Positions 49,898 through 60,639 are shown, counted from the first letter of the stretch. The stretch is DNA of 64,000 bases from Micromonospora ureilytica (GCF_015751765.1 NZ_JADOTX010000001.1:6138001-6202000), one strand, 5' to 3'. Translations and numbers: made by a program. The notes: generated by a model from the sequence alone, not told the origin.

Positions 49898-50392
49898 TCA
49901 GGCCCCGATCTCAGCGACCATCGTGTCCGCGTCCTCGAACGACTCAACCGTGCGGAACCCTTCGGCGGCGTACAGCCTCGCAGCGAAGTTCGCCCGCTCC
50001 ACGCTCAGCGACACAGTGCGGATGCCACGTTCTCGTGCGGCGTCCAGAACAGCGCGCAAAAGCGCCCGGCCCACACCCCGACCCCTCCAGGTTTCCACCA
50101 CGCCGATAGTCAGCTCTGGCACGTCGTCACTCACGTACCCGTAGCCCGGATCAGCGGCGGTCAGGTATCGGAACCAGGCCGCGCCGACTGGCCGACCAGC
50201 CGGGTCCACCGCAACCAGGCCAAAGTCGTTTGGCTGCATCCACCCAGTGACATAGTGAGCCAGCGCGGGATTCGCCAGTATCTGCTCGCGAGACCAGTTG
50301 CGCTCAGGCAGCCAGTTCATGGCCTCCACGAGCATGTCAACCAGGAATTCGGAATCGGTCGAGGTGGCTGCGCGGATGCCGAGGTCGGTCAC
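49898..50392 (-). CDS. GNAT-family acetyltransferase
   Basis: A 164-aa GNAT with the acetyl-CoA loop WRGRGVGRALLRAVLDAARE (about residues 98-117) and the beta-4 region VPELTIGVVETW. It should acetylate an unknown small molecule or protein. The frame is open to 50458; GTG 50392 has GAGG 9 nt upstream and begins where family similarity begins (TDLGIRAATSTDSEF). It is the third gene after DinB and the methyltransferase on the same strand. Confidence 0.85.
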   Translation of the reverse strand: MTDLGIRAATSTDSEFLVDMLVEAMNWLPERNWSREQILANPALAHYVTGWMQPNDFGLVAVDPAGRPVGAAWFRYLTAADPGYGYVSDDVPELTIGVVETWRGRGVGRALLRAVLDAARERGIRTVSLSVERANFAARLYAAEGFRTVESFEDADTMVAEIGA

Positions 50393-50423
50393 CGCCGAAG
50401 CCTCGCACACGGCTCCGACCAGG

Positions 50424-51050
50424 TCAGCCCTGTGGGCGCTGTGCCCAGAAGAGGGCATGCCCGCTGCTGCCTTCCGGGACGAAATCCTCGGCGGTGATCG
50501 TCAGCCCCGCTTGCCGCAGCCATGAGCGGTAACCAGCGGCGTCGGCGTGGCTCCACCACATGGTGGCGGGGCCATCGAGCCAGTTGTCCTCGGTGCCTGT
50601 CCAGGCGGTGCTGCCGACGGTGGTGAGTAGCCAGCCGCCGGGGCGTAACCAGGTGGCGATGCTCTTGATGAGCTGCGGCTGGTCGGCCAGGGGCATGTGG
50701 ATGAAGGCGTACAGGCACACCACAGCGTCGAGCGAGGCCGGCGGCAGGTCGAGCCGGGTGGCGTCGGCGCGGAGAAAGGTGCCGTCGGGCACCAGGCGGC
50801 GCGCCCGCTCAATCTGCACGTCGCTGATGTCAACGCCTGTGACGCGGTGTCCAGCGTCGGTGAGGAAGCGGGCGACCGGCACCCCACAGCCGCATCCGAG
50901 GTCGAGGACTGCCGCTGAGGCAGGTAGGCGCTGGTGTAGGCCAGCGAGCCAGGGAGCGTACTGACCTTCGTCAGCGTCGTCCGATCGATAGTGGTAGGAG
51001 AGTGCGTCGTACCCGCGTCGGACCATGTCACGCTCGTCGTTCCTGCTCAC
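50424..51050 (-). CDS. class I SAM-dependent methyltransferase
   Basis: A 208-aa methyltransferase with motif I AVLDLGCGCGVPVARFL (about 49-65), GVDISDVQIERARRL, and post-motif LDAVVCLYAFIHMPL. The substrate is unknown. GTG 51050 is used because it overlaps the DinB stop (GTGA); ATG 51026 eight codons later is another choice. Probably co-transcribed with DinB and GNAT. Confidence 0.88.
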   Translation of the reverse strand: MSRNDERDMVRRGYDALSYHYRSDDADEGQYAPWLAGLHQRLPASAAVLDLGCGCGVPVARFLTDAGHRVTGVDISDVQIERARRLVPDGTFLRADATRLDLPPASLDAVVCLYAFIHMPLADQPQLIKSIATWLRPGGWLLTTVGSTAWTGTEDNWLDGPATMWWSHADAAGYRSWLRQAGLTITAEDFVPEGSSGHALFWAQRPQG

Positions 51051-51646
51051 TCCGGGAACGCTAGGCTCGGTGCCGCTTGCCGACTCATTGGTCGCGGTAC
51101 GGCTTCGTCCTGCCAGCGGTAGAGGTCGCGCAGCAGGGAAATCTCGGCGCCGTGATGGATCAGTTCCCTGTTGATGTGCAGGACGATGCCTTCCATGGGA
51201 AACCGCTCGGGACCCACGGTGGGCGGGTTCTCCAGGTCGGCGTCCGAGAGTTCGCGGACTCCCGCGTTCCACCTCCCGTACATCTCATCGAGCTGTTTCA
51301 GCGCCTCGTCAGCGGTCCCCGCGTAGGCGAACGTCTCGGAGTCGATGTCCTGGCCGCCGAAGTGCCACCCGACCCGGTAGCCCAGGCAAGAGACGATGAT
51401 GTGCGCCAGCCGCCAGGCAATCGTGGTCACCGGCGCCGGCACCGGGTCAGGGGACGCGAAGTCCATCGTCCATTCCCCCGAACCTGCCGACAACGGTGCG
51501 GCCGACGTGCCACGTGGCCGGATGCTCCAGCAGCCACGCACCGGCTCCCAGAAGTACTCCTCATCGGCAAGACCGTCCAGCCGCGGCCGCAGGTTCTTGT
51601 GCCAGTGCCGGTCCAGCTGGTCCGCGATCCGCTCGCTCCTTGTCAT
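51047..51646 (-). CDS. DinB-superfamily protein
   Basis: A 199-aa four-helix DinB/YfiT-like protein: WRLAHIIVSCLGYRVGWHFG and the late HINRELIHHGAEISLLRDLY supply the His ligands of the usual metal site. Such proteins are thiol S-transferases or nickel-binding enzymes of unclear substrate; in actinomycetes mycothiol-dependent members are known. First gene of the operon. Confidence 0.85.
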   Translation of the reverse strand: MTRSERIADQLDRHWHKNLRPRLDGLADEEYFWEPVRGCWSIRPRGTSAAPLSAGSGEWTMDFASPDPVPAPVTTIAWRLAHIIVSCLGYRVGWHFGGQDIDSETFAYAGTADEALKQLDEMYGRWNAGVRELSDADLENPPTVGPERFPMEGIVLHINRELIHHGAEISLLRDLYRWQDEAVPRPMSRQAAPSLAFPE

Positions 51647-51744
51647 TTCCGCACGGTACCTACAGCGAACACCTGGCGGTGCCCCTCGTGGACGCCGATG
51701 CCAGCTGGGCGTCGATGGTGATCGTTGGCCCGTAGGGTGTCCTG

Positions 51745-52242
51745 ATGTCGACGGTGAATCTGCGGCGATCGGCGCGTGGGGTCGTCGTCGATGAGGACGA
51801 CCGCGTTCTGCTGCTCCGACTCGCCATTCCCGATCCGGCTGGCACGATCGCCGTTTGGATCACTCCCGGGGGTGGCGTCGAAGACGGTGAGACGCCACTG
51901 GCCGCCCTGCGGCGAGAGCTGCGCGAAGAGGTTGGCCTTGCTCTCGATGCCGACCCGCCGCAGGTCTGGCACCAGGAAATAGTCGCCTCCGGGTTCGCGC
52001 CCGGCCACGACGGCGTCGTGAACGACTACTTCCTCGTTCGGACCGCGTCGTTCACGCCGCGCGGTGCGATGAGCGATGAGGAACTCGCCGCCGAGCACGT
52101 CGTCGGCTGGCGTTGGTGGTCGCTGTCAGAGATCAGCGAACACCGCGGCCCGGAGTTGTTCTCGCCCCGCGATCTCTCCACACCGTTGGCCGCGTTGATC
52201 GCTGACGGAGTACCAACCCAGCCTGTCCCGCTTGGCCTCTAG
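51745..52242 (+). CDS. NUDIX hydrolase
   Basis: A 165-aa protein with box GGGVEDGETPLAALRRELRE (about residues 43-62, followed by EVGL), preceded by RRSARGVVVDEDDRVLLLRL. It should hydrolyse a nucleoside diphosphate linked to some moiety. It looks leaderless: TAGGGT at 51733-51738 ends 6 nt before ATG 51745. Divergent from the DinB operon. Confidence 0.88.
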   Translation: MSTVNLRRSARGVVVDEDDRVLLLRLAIPDPAGTIAVWITPGGGVEDGETPLAALRRELREEVGLALDADPPQVWHQEIVASGFAPGHDGVVNDYFLVRTASFTPRGAMSDEELAAEHVVGWRWWSLSEISEHRGPELFSPRDLSTPLAALIADGVPTQPVPLGL

Positions 52243-52305
52243 GCAGAGCCGAGCGGCCCCAGCGACGACAGCCCCCGGAGCACGAGGGCGGGCTGTCCCT
52301 CCTCC

Positions 52306-52377
52306 GCGATCTTGCGTTTTCTGTGGGGACATAAGCTGGCACTCGGTGCAATTCGGCGACTGAAACTGCAAGATCGC
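52306..52377. repeat. intergenic inverted repeat (GCGATCTTGC)
   Basis: 10-bp perfect arms (52306-52315 and 52368-52377) with a partly matching extension (GTTTTC / GAAACT) and a long loop. It lies after the NUDIX gene and before a convergent membrane gene. Confidence 0.65.
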
Positions 52378-52432
52378 CGCTGGCGGCGCGTTTGTGTAGT
52401 GACGAACCCGGGTGTCGGGAGGGTGAGCGCGA

Positions 52433-52792
52433 TCAGAGGATCGTGACGAGGAGGCCGCACGCGACCAGGGGGAGCGCCGCGGCGAGGGTGCCCACCAGTG
52501 CCGACGAGCGGAGCCGAGTGCGGGAGATGAGGACCGCGAGCGTCGTCAGGCTGACCAGCAGCGCGAGGAACATCGCAGGTAGGGCCACGTAGAGCCCGAA
52601 GAGCAGCGCCCTCGATCGTTCGGAGTCGCACACCTCGCCGCAGTCCGCCGGAACCGACCCGGACAGCGTGCCGAGGAAGAGGCCGAATGCCACGACGACG
52701 GCCACGTACCAGCAGGCCAGCACCAGAAACGACGAGCGCGCGTCGGCCTTGTCGGCCTCGGTGACGTCGATGCGCGGCGGTGACAGTGTCAT
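52433..52792 (-). CDS. small membrane protein
   Basis: A 119-aa protein with three predicted membrane helices (FLVLACWYVAVVVAFGLFLG, ALLFGLYVALPAMFLALLVS, LVGTLAAALPLVACGLLVTI) and two Cys in an outside loop (ADCGEVCD). No family recognised. ATG 52792 chosen since the frame upstream lacks protein character. Confidence 0.65.
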   Translation of the reverse strand: MTLSPPRIDVTEADKADARSSFLVLACWYVAVVVAFGLFLGTLSGSVPADCGEVCDSERSRALLFGLYVALPAMFLALLVSLTTLAVLISRTRLRSSALVGTLAAALPLVACGLLVTIL

Positions 52793-52824
52793 CGCCGGAG
52801 TATCCGCTGTTGCGCGCGGAAGCG

Positions 52825-53046
52825 TCAGCCCGCGAGGGCGTCGGCGCGGCCGGTCGGGCGGCGGGACCAGCACTGTGGGCGCTGCCGGACGGCGAGCTCC
52901 AGGGCCTGATGGTCGGACTCGATCATTTCCCGGGCTATTCGACGCGCCATTTCCAGGCGGTCGACGTGCATGTCAAGATCCGTCGGGCCGGCGCCTGCCA
53001 TCTCGAACTCCTCGTCAGTGTTCGAACTAGTCGCATCATGCGTCAT
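52825..53046 (-). CDS. hypothetical small protein
   Basis: A 73-aa frame with a predicted helical middle (LDMHVDRLEMARRIAREMIE) and basic tail. It is divergent from the oxygenase gene at 53259. Coding character is moderate; no homologue recognised. It could also be spurious. Confidence 0.4.
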   Translation of the reverse strand: MTHDATSSNTDEEFEMAGAGPTDLDMHVDRLEMARRIAREMIESDHQALELAVRQRPQCWSRRPTGRADALAG

Positions 53047-53258
53047 GCCGAGAATCGTCACCATTCCCCGATCGGTGGAAAGCTTCCGCCGTACGGCTCG
53101 GGGTCGCTTATCCCGGTTGCGCCGATGGTAGCGGTAGTCGCGCCACCTTGCCTGGAACTGCGGACACGCCGCCTTGCCTGCGGTTTGTACATTGCACGGT
53201 GCGCGGATCGGGGGGCGCGACAAGTCCGGTGAGGGATCTTCGTTACGGGAGGACCGCC

Positions 53259-54059
53259 GTGCAGAATTCGAGCAGAACCGACCCCTTGTTCGTTGCCGTC
53301 GAAGCAGAGTCGATCACTCGTGCGGATGTCGCGGGGCTCGTCGCGGGCCGGCTGGCCGCCGTCCGGGTGCCGGGGATGCTGTCCGCGGCCCGTTGTCAGG
53401 CGATCACCGCAGCCCTCGCCAACGCGCCGATGGACCGCTACGACGAGAGCCGGGTCTTTCCCGTGGTCGCCAAGTTCGGCCCGGCCATCAACGACCACCG
53501 GTCCGTCGGTGAACTCCGCGAGGACTACTGGGACGCGGCCCGCGCTGCCGAAAAGAGCTGGTCGACGCTGGGACTGTCGGATTCGCCCCGAGATCTTTGC
53601 CTGGCCGCGTTCCGAGACGCCTGGCCGGATGTCGCACCCGGGCGGCGGCAGCGTCGGGAGATGCACGTCGGCATCGTCCGCGAGATCAACGCGGGGCTCC
53701 AGGTGCACTACGACGACGCGGTCCGGGAGTACGCGGGCCGGCTGCTCGACGGCGAGGTGGTGGCACAGTTGGCGTTCAACATCTACGTCCGGGTGCCACC
53801 GGCCGGTGGTGAGACCGTGTTGTGGCGGCGGCGCTGGCAGCCGGACGACGAGTCTCGGCGGATTCCCGGCGGGTACGGCTTCCAGGAGGCGGTGGTGGCC
53901 GACACGCAGTCGTTGACGCTGCGCCCCATGCTCGGGGAGGGCTTTCTGTTTGATCCGCGGCACTATCACACGGTGCGTCCCGCGTCGGATGGCCGACGGA
54001 TCTCCATAGGATGTTTCGTCGGGCTCACCGACGATGGTCGACTGGCCCTCTGGTCGTAG
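53259..54059 (+). CDS. 2OG-Fe(II)-dioxygenase-like protein
   Basis: A 266-aa protein with the facial triad candidates His150-Tyr-Asp152 (LQVHYDDAV) and His235/His237 (DPRHYHTVRP), with Arg246 for 2-oxoglutarate. It should hydroxylate a small molecule or protein; the target is unknown. GTG 53259 has GGGAGGA 8 nt upstream. It is followed 16 bp later by a threonine-dehydratase-like gene and may share a small pathway with it. Confidence 0.85.
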   Translation: MQNSSRTDPLFVAVEAESITRADVAGLVAGRLAAVRVPGMLSAARCQAITAALANAPMDRYDESRVFPVVAKFGPAINDHRSVGELREDYWDAARAAEKSWSTLGLSDSPRDLCLAAFRDAWPDVAPGRRQRREMHVGIVREINAGLQVHYDDAVREYAGRLLDGEVVAQLAFNIYVRVPPAGGETVLWRRRWQPDDESRRIPGGYGFQEAVVADTQSLTLRPMLGEGFLFDPRHYHTVRPASDGRRISIGCFVGLTDDGRLALWS

Positions 54060-54075
54060 TGAAGGGCGTTTCCCC

Positions 54076-55017
<942 letters not shown>

Positions 55018-55021
55018 CCGT

Positions 55022-57205
55022 TCAGGCGCCGTCACGCAGCCGGCGCAGCGCGTGTTCCACCTGGAGGGTGTCCAGGTGGGTGTCTCCGAGGAGTCGCCGG
55101 CGGTCGGCCAGCAACTGTTCGTACACCTCGATCGCCGCGTCGACCTGCTCCTCCAGCAGCAGCACCAGGCCCAGGGTGGACCGGATGGCGAGCACCTCGC
55201 TGCGGTCGGCGTGCCGGGGTTCCACGGTGGCGAGGGTGGCCAGCAGTTCGGCTTCCGCCTCGGCGAGCCGGTCCTGTGCCTGCATGCAGCGGGCCAGCGT
55301 GTGCCGGGCCTGCCAGGTCTCCGGCTGGTTGAGCGGCCACAACCGGTAGCGGACCTCCAGGATGGCGTGCAGCATCTCCTCGGCCTCGGGCGCCCGTTGC
55401 TGGGCGAGCACCGCCAGCGCCAGGCTGTGCCGCACGATCATGGTGTCCCAGTGTTCCGGGCCGCGGACCTGGTCCTCGGCGGCGACGATCTGCCGCAGCT
55501 CCAACTCGGCCTCCGGCCACTGGCGCTGGGCCATGATCGCCTTGGTGAGCTTGTGCCGGCTGGCGAGGGTGTCGGCGTCGTCGCTGCCCAGCACCCTGGT
55601 CCGGTCCGCGATCACCTCGCGGAGCACCCGGTCGGCCATTTCCGGCTGGTTGCGCTCCAGCCAGGTGCGGCCCAACTCGTGACGCAGCGCCAGGATCTGC
55701 GGCCGGTCCAGGTCGTGGTCGTACGCGGCGCAACCGCGCACGATCGGCTCCAGGATGTCGAAGGCCGAGCCGGGTAGGCCGATCGCGATGAGGTAGCGGG
55801 CGGTGAGTCGGGTCAGCTCCAGTGCGCGGCGTACCGTCTCGGGGTCGTGCTTGTGTTTCTGCGGCACGAGGTATTCCCGCACTGCCTCGACCAGGTGCGG
55901 CACCAGCACGTCCCAGTTGGTCCAGGCCGCCGAGTCGTCCGGGTTCTGCCCCTCGGTGGCGGCGAGCAGCAGCTTCATGACCAGCCCGTGGTATTCGGCG
56001 ATCTGCTCACGGACCTCGTCGCGGTCGCGGAACATGGCGTGCACCAGTGGGTGCAGCGACAGCACGTGCGCGAACGCCGGGTCGGTGACCTCCTCCTGGA
56101 CGTCGAAGTCGACAAGGGCGAGGTTGCCGATGCCCTCCAGCACCTTCACCCGCTGCCGGCCGGTGAGCCCCTTGAAGAGTGGCGACTCGGCCAGGATGGC
56201 CGGCTTGAGGACCACCTCGTAGGGCACCGGGGAGATGCTCAGGCAGGCCAGCACGTTGAGCAGTGGCCGGCTCTGTTGGAGCTGGCGGCGGGCCAGCAGG
56301 TCCAGTGAGATGTCGTCGACCTCGCGGACGATCTCCAGGCCGAGGGACTCGTCGAGGTCGACGTCGGCGGAGTCGCGCGGCGAGCGGAACCGGCGCTGCA
56401 CGGCCACCCGGTAGTCGGCGAAGGTGGTGATTGTGGATGAGCCGCGCCAGACCGGGCTGGCGTTGACCGACCGCAGGTAGTTGCCGGCCGCGCGTAGGGC
56501 GAGGGGCAACCCGCCCAGCTCCCGGGCGAGCTCTCGGGCGTCGGCCAGGCCGCCGGCCTGGGCGCCGGCCCGGTCGATCAGCACCTGCGCGCCGGCGTCG
56601 GCGTCGAGCGGGCGCACCTGGTGCAGCGTCGACCAGGTGCCCCAGGTGGCCCGGTTGCCATCCCGGCTGGTCACGATGACCGTGCCGTCGTCGGCCTCCG
56701 GGCTGCGCAGCCAGCCGGTGCCGTCGGCGAGCACCCCGTCGGTGGGGCCCAGGCCGGCGGGCTCGTCGGCGCTGTCGAAGATCAACAGCCAGGGCTGCGC
56801 GGCCTGGTTGAGGTAGCGCCACACCAGGTCGGTCGCGCTGATCATGCCGGCCCAGGCCTGGTCGACCTGGGTCTCCGACGCGCCGAGTTGGCTGACCACC
56901 TCACGCATTCCGGAGTTGAGCCGCCCGGCCTGCACCCACCAGACCGTCCGGCCGTCGGCCCGGGCGCGGCGGGCGATCTCCAGCGCGACGTGGCTCTTGC
57001 CGGAGCCACCCATGCCGCACAGGATGTGCACCGAGGACCGGGCCTCGGCGACGTCCCCCGGTCGCACGATCTCGTCGATCAGGTCGTCGCGCCCGTGCAG
57101 TGGGCTGTCCAGTCGTCCGAGTGGTGGATCGACGGAGACGCGACTCGGCCGGTCATACGCCGGCCGAGGCACGCCGGCATCCTCGGGTGGAACGTCCGCA
57201 GTCAA
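55022..57205 (-). CDS. NB-ARC ATPase with TPR-like C-terminus
   Basis: A 727-aa STAND-type protein. Walker A CGMGGSGKSHVA (residues 63-74), Walker B WLLIFDSADEP (about 121), then a winged-helix and a long TPR region (RHELGRTWLERNQPEMADRV, WQARHTLARCMQAQDRLAEA). Relatives include the FxsT-like proteins of actinomycetes, but the FxsA/B partners are absent here. There is no effector or DNA-binding domain, so it may signal through partners. TTG 57205 has GGGGG 6 nt upstream; no ATG or GTG is better placed before the Walker A. Sits head-to-head with a small membrane-protein gene. Confidence 0.85.
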   Translation of the reverse strand: MTADVPPEDAGVPRPAYDRPSRVSVDPPLGRLDSPLHGRDDLIDEIVRPGDVAEARSSVHILCGMGGSGKSHVALEIARRARADGRTVWWVQAGRLNSGMREVVSQLGASETQVDQAWAGMISATDLVWRYLNQAAQPWLLIFDSADEPAGLGPTDGVLADGTGWLRSPEADDGTVIVTSRDGNRATWGTWSTLHQVRPLDADAGAQVLIDRAGAQAGGLADARELARELGGLPLALRAAGNYLRSVNASPVWRGSSTITTFADYRVAVQRRFRSPRDSADVDLDESLGLEIVREVDDISLDLLARRQLQQSRPLLNVLACLSISPVPYEVVLKPAILAESPLFKGLTGRQRVKVLEGIGNLALVDFDVQEEVTDPAFAHVLSLHPLVHAMFRDRDEVREQIAEYHGLVMKLLLAATEGQNPDDSAAWTNWDVLVPHLVEAVREYLVPQKHKHDPETVRRALELTRLTARYLIAIGLPGSAFDILEPIVRGCAAYDHDLDRPQILALRHELGRTWLERNQPEMADRVLREVIADRTRVLGSDDADTLASRHKLTKAIMAQRQWPEAELELRQIVAAEDQVRGPEHWDTMIVRHSLALAVLAQQRAPEAEEMLHAILEVRYRLWPLNQPETWQARHTLARCMQAQDRLAEAEAELLATLATVEPRHADRSEVLAIRSTLGLVLLLEEQVDAAIEVYEQLLADRRRLLGDTHLDTLQVEHALRRLRDGA

Positions 57206-57452
57206 TGCGGTCCCCCTTCGGTGGCGAATTCGAAATGGGCCGACGGCGAAAGATCCTGTCCATCTGGTGGACAGTCGGAGGGATTGCCACCCGCACCATG
57301 TCGACCGCAAGCGTATCCACCCCCGTACTGGGTTGCACACTCTCCGTTTAGGCCGCCCTGCCGACCGGAATCGGTGCCGGAATTCCCAATTCGCGGTCGA
57401 TTCCGGCTGATCCGCCTGCGGGGCGCTCGACAGCTACATCCACGATGGACCC

Positions 57453-57941
57453 ATGAACTGGTCGCCAATCCAGGACGTCGTCGACTGGGGTTCCGTACCG
57501 GATTGGTTCGGGGCGGTCGGCTCCATCGTCAGCGTGCTCTTCGTCTATGTCGGATTGCGACGGGAAATTCGCGCCCGCCGCAGCGACGATCTGCGGATCC
57601 GGGCCACCCAGGCCCGGTTGGTCTCGGCGGTGGCCGAGATTCGCGGCACCTCGGTGCTGCGGGTCGCCGTGGCCAACGAGAGCGACGCCCCGGTGCTGGA
57701 CGTGGTGGTGCTGGCTCGGCTCGTCCCGCCCGACGACCCGGACGGTCCACCGATCGGGTTGGCCGCGGCGAAACAGGTCCGTCGGATACCGGGCCGCGAC
57801 TCGCACGACCTCTTCGTCACCGTCGCGGCGGAGCACCGGCTACGCACGGTGGACACCGTTCTGGTGGACCTCACCTTCACCGATCACGACGGGAATCGCT
57901 GGCACCGGGTCGGTGCCGGCCAACCAGAGCCGGCGGGCTGA
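57453..57941 (+). CDS. small membrane-associated hypothetical protein
   Basis: A 162-aa protein with one membrane helix near the N-terminus (WFGAVGSIVSVLFVYVGLRR, about 18-37) and a beta-rich cytoplasmic domain (VLRVAVANESDAPVLDVVVL). No family recognised. The divergent neighbour is the NB-ARC gene. Confidence 0.7.
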   Translation: MNWSPIQDVVDWGSVPDWFGAVGSIVSVLFVYVGLRREIRARRSDDLRIRATQARLVSAVAEIRGTSVLRVAVANESDAPVLDVVVLARLVPPDDPDGPPIGLAAAKQVRRIPGRDSHDLFVTVAAEHRLRTVDTVLVDLTFTDHDGNRWHRVGAGQPEPAG

Positions 57942-57955
57942 CCGGAAGACGTGCA

Positions 57956-57995
57956 ACGGTGGTCCGGCGGGGAGGACCCTCCGCCGGACCACCGT
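57956..57995. terminator. bidirectional terminator hairpin
   Basis: A perfect 15-bp stem (ACGGTGGTCCGGCGG / complement) with a 10-nt loop between convergent genes, followed by TTTCG on the plus strand. Confidence 0.85.
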
Positions 57996-58000
57996 TTCGC

Positions 58001-60421
58001 TCAGATGGGATAGGTGCGGGCGACCGCCAGCATCTCCGAGCTGTGCGACCCGACGACGCCGACGGCCGGCGGTCGGGGGCGGAAGCCGGGCAGTGCGTCC
58101 AACCCGTCACTGGCGTCCATCGCCCGCAACGCCACCTGCCCGCCGATGGGCCGCACGACCAACACGACCTCGATGCCTTCCGTCGGCGGGGCGTGGAACA
58201 CCAGCCCGAAACCCCACTTCCCGGCACGGGGCTCCACCGGCACCGACCGCCCGGCCACCTCGGCGCGCAGCACGGTGGCTGTCGACGTGTCGACGTGCAG
58301 GGTGGCGAGCCGGGCCGCTCGCTGCGGGGTGAGCCGCAGCCGCAGCGTCCGTTCACCGCCGGAGGTGGCGTCGGCCACCACCTCCAGCTTCGGCGCCGGC
58401 AGGTTCGCCGCCTGTGCCGGGCCGACTCGCAGCTCCCCGCCGCCGAGCCCGGGGAACTCGTCGCCGACGTCGGTCACCCCGTCCACGTAGCCGTCCGTCC
58501 ACGGCTGCGGGTCGCTCTCGTGGCTGAGCCAACGGGCCTGGCCGGTGTCGGCGTCCATGGCGTACATCAGGTGGGTCGGGGCGGGGTGGGCGGCGTCGAA
58601 CCTGTCGACGCCCAGCCCGACCCCGGCGAGCACCACCGCCGCCACGGCGGCGGCACCGGCCGGCAGCGCCGCGAGCCGGCGGGCCCGCAGCGCGAGCAGG
58701 CCGCGCTGGCCGCCGGCCTGCGGGTGCAGCAGATCCACCACCGGCAGGGCGGTCAGGCCGAGCAGCACCGCGACCAGCGCGGCCACCCCGCCCATGGCCA
58801 TCCCCAGCGCGGGGAAGAGCAGCACCACTGTGGGCAGCAGGATGACCACACCCACTGCCGCGGCGGCCGTCACCGCCACCACCGGCCACGGTCCGTTCTG
58901 CCGGGTACGCAGCGCGACCAGCCCGCCGAGGGCGCCGGCCAGCGCCGGCACTGTGGTGAGGTACGCCCCGCCCGGCACCGCCACGGCGAGCAGCACCCCG
59001 AGCAGGGCCAGCCAGGCCAGCCCGCCGACGGCGAGCGCGGCCGGGCCGATCCGGCGGCGGGTCAGCGCGTACCAGGTGAACAGGATGGCGGTGGCGAGCG
59101 CCAGGACGGCCAGCCGGTACCAGATCGGTCGGTACGGGTCGAGCAGCTCCGCGTACCCCGGTCGGATCTTGGTGATCGCCAGCCACAGCAGTTGGGCGGC
59201 GACCGGCGCGACCACGATTGGCACCAGCCCCAGCGCGAAGCCGGCGGCCAGCCGGCCGGTGCTGGCCCGGCCGCTCCGGCGGGTCAGCCAGCCCAGGGCG
59301 GCAACCAGGGCCACCGCGAGCAGGGCCAGCGGCACTGTGAGCCAGCCCGGGTAGCGGACCAGCCCACCGGGGACGGGGAAGTAGGTGGCGTCGTGCCCGG
59401 AGCGCAGGTCGGTCAGGTCGGTGCCACCGAACGCCCGGGCCAGGCCCAACGCGTTGTCCCCGTGCTGCTGGAGGCTGCCCCGGTCCATGGCGGCCGGGGT
59501 GTCCAACGGCGTGTGGTAGATCGCGCCACCGTCGATGTACGCCGAGTTCAGCCCGACGAACTTCTGATCGAGGAAGGCGGTGAAGTCGGTGTCGTTGGGC
59601 AGCGCACGGTAGATCTCCACGGCGAACGAGGTGCCGACCGGGTGCGGGGCGGCCCGGCCGAAGATGTCCACCAGCTTCGCGTTGTTCCGAGACGTCTCGA
59701 ACATGATCACCGGCCCGGTGGAGCCCCGCGCCTCGAGATTGAGCACCACACCGCCGTCGGCGGCCAGCGGGTGGCTGGCGGCGAACGCGGCCGCGCCGCA
59801 GAGGCACGCCTCCTCGGCGTCGGTCAGCACGAAGACGATGTCGTTGCGCGGCCGGGGGCCGGTGGTCAGCGCGCGGGCCACCTCCAGGATGGTCGACGTG
59901 CCGGCCGCGTCGTCGTTGCCGCCCGGCCCGGTCTGTACCGAGTCGTAGTGGGAGACCAGGAAGACCCGACCCGTCGAGTTGGTGCCGGGCAGCCGGGCCA
60001 CCACGTTGCGGACCCGGGCCACTGTCGCCCCGCCCGCAGCCCCGCTGAGCTGACCGGCCTCCGGTGCCACGGTGTCCTGCACCTCGGTCTCCAGGCCCAG
60101 CCCCCGCAACTGCTGCTCCAGGTGCGCGCGGACCTGCTCGTTGGCCGGGCTGCCGGCGACGTGCGGCCGGGCGGCGATCACCTGGACGTCCTCGTACGCG
60201 CGGCCGGCGCTGAAGGCGCCAGCGGGCGCGTCGGCCGGCTTCGGGGCCGGGGTGCGCAGGTCGAGCAGACTGCCGGCACCGACCGCGGCCAGCGCGACCA
60301 GCGCCGCCGCGGCGGCCACGAGCCGCCGACGCGGTCGGGTCAGCGCGCGGTCGGCAGGGGGTACGCCCGGAATCGGACGGGGCGGTTTGCCCGTCGTGGC
60401 CGGGGTGGTGGGTGCGCCCAC
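58001..60421 (-). CDS. membrane M28-family metallopeptidase
   Basis: An 806-aa protein. The N-terminal helix (about 33-54) anchors an extracytoplasmic M28 peptidase domain (about 70-340) with the zinc ligands VSHYDS (His158, Asp160), GGNDDAAG (Asp170) and LTDAEEACL (Glu203/204). A run of about nine membrane helices follows (about 350-620), then an extracytoplasmic domain. This is the Fxna/ERMP1-like form of M28. It should be an aminopeptidase of unknown target. Its start ATG at 60421 is close to the divergent signalling operon. Confidence 0.88.
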   Translation of the reverse strand: MGAPTTPATTGKPPRPIPGVPPADRALTRPRRRLVAAAAALVALAAVGAGSLLDLRTPAPKPADAPAGAFSAGRAYEDVQVIAARPHVAGSPANEQVRAHLEQQLRGLGLETEVQDTVAPEAGQLSGAAGGATVARVRNVVARLPGTNSTGRVFLVSHYDSVQTGPGGNDDAAGTSTILEVARALTTGPRPRNDIVFVLTDAEEACLCGAAAFAASHPLAADGGVVLNLEARGSTGPVIMFETSRNNAKLVDIFGRAAPHPVGTSFAVEIYRALPNDTDFTAFLDQKFVGLNSAYIDGGAIYHTPLDTPAAMDRGSLQQHGDNALGLARAFGGTDLTDLRSGHDATYFPVPGGLVRYPGWLTVPLALLAVALVAALGWLTRRSGRASTGRLAAGFALGLVPIVVAPVAAQLLWLAITKIRPGYAELLDPYRPIWYRLAVLALATAILFTWYALTRRRIGPAALAVGGLAWLALLGVLLAVAVPGGAYLTTVPALAGALGGLVALRTRQNGPWPVVAVTAAAAVGVVILLPTVVLLFPALGMAMGGVAALVAVLLGLTALPVVDLLHPQAGGQRGLLALRARRLAALPAGAAAVAAVVLAGVGLGVDRFDAAHPAPTHLMYAMDADTGQARWLSHESDPQPWTDGYVDGVTDVGDEFPGLGGGELRVGPAQAANLPAPKLEVVADATSGGERTLRLRLTPQRAARLATLHVDTSTATVLRAEVAGRSVPVEPRAGKWGFGLVFHAPPTEGIEVVLVVRPIGGQVALRAMDASDGLDALPGFRPRPPAVGVVGSHSSEMLAVARTYPI

Positions 60422-60623
60422 GGGAACTCCTCGGGGGGTGGTGGGGCCTGGGGTGGGATCATCCTGCCCGTCAGCGGCTACGGATGGGATGGCCGGTCCG
60501 TCAGGCGTGCACCAGCCGCCCGGTTTGTCCTCGGGCGGGCAGTGATGCGGCCCATCCCCGCCCGCGCCGCCGGCATCGTGTTGTGTGCGACCGTTGTCTA
60601 ATACAGGATCAGCAGGGCACTCG

Positions 60624-60639
60624 AAAGGAGCCCGACATC
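60624..60639 (+). promoter_or_regulatory. strong Shine-Dalgarno followed by ATC
   Basis: AAAGGAG at 60624-60630 lies exactly 6 nt before ATC at 60637-60639, in frame with the receiver-PP2C gene. The only standard start nearby is GTG 60667, which lacks any Shine-Dalgarno. ATC may be a rare start codon. Confidence 0.5.

Noticed and set aside
56621..60601. 1,326-aa plus-strand open frame
   Set aside because: It runs antisense to the NB-ARC and M28 genes, crosses a terminator hairpin, and is low-complexity Arg/Gly/His-rich; it is a shadow.
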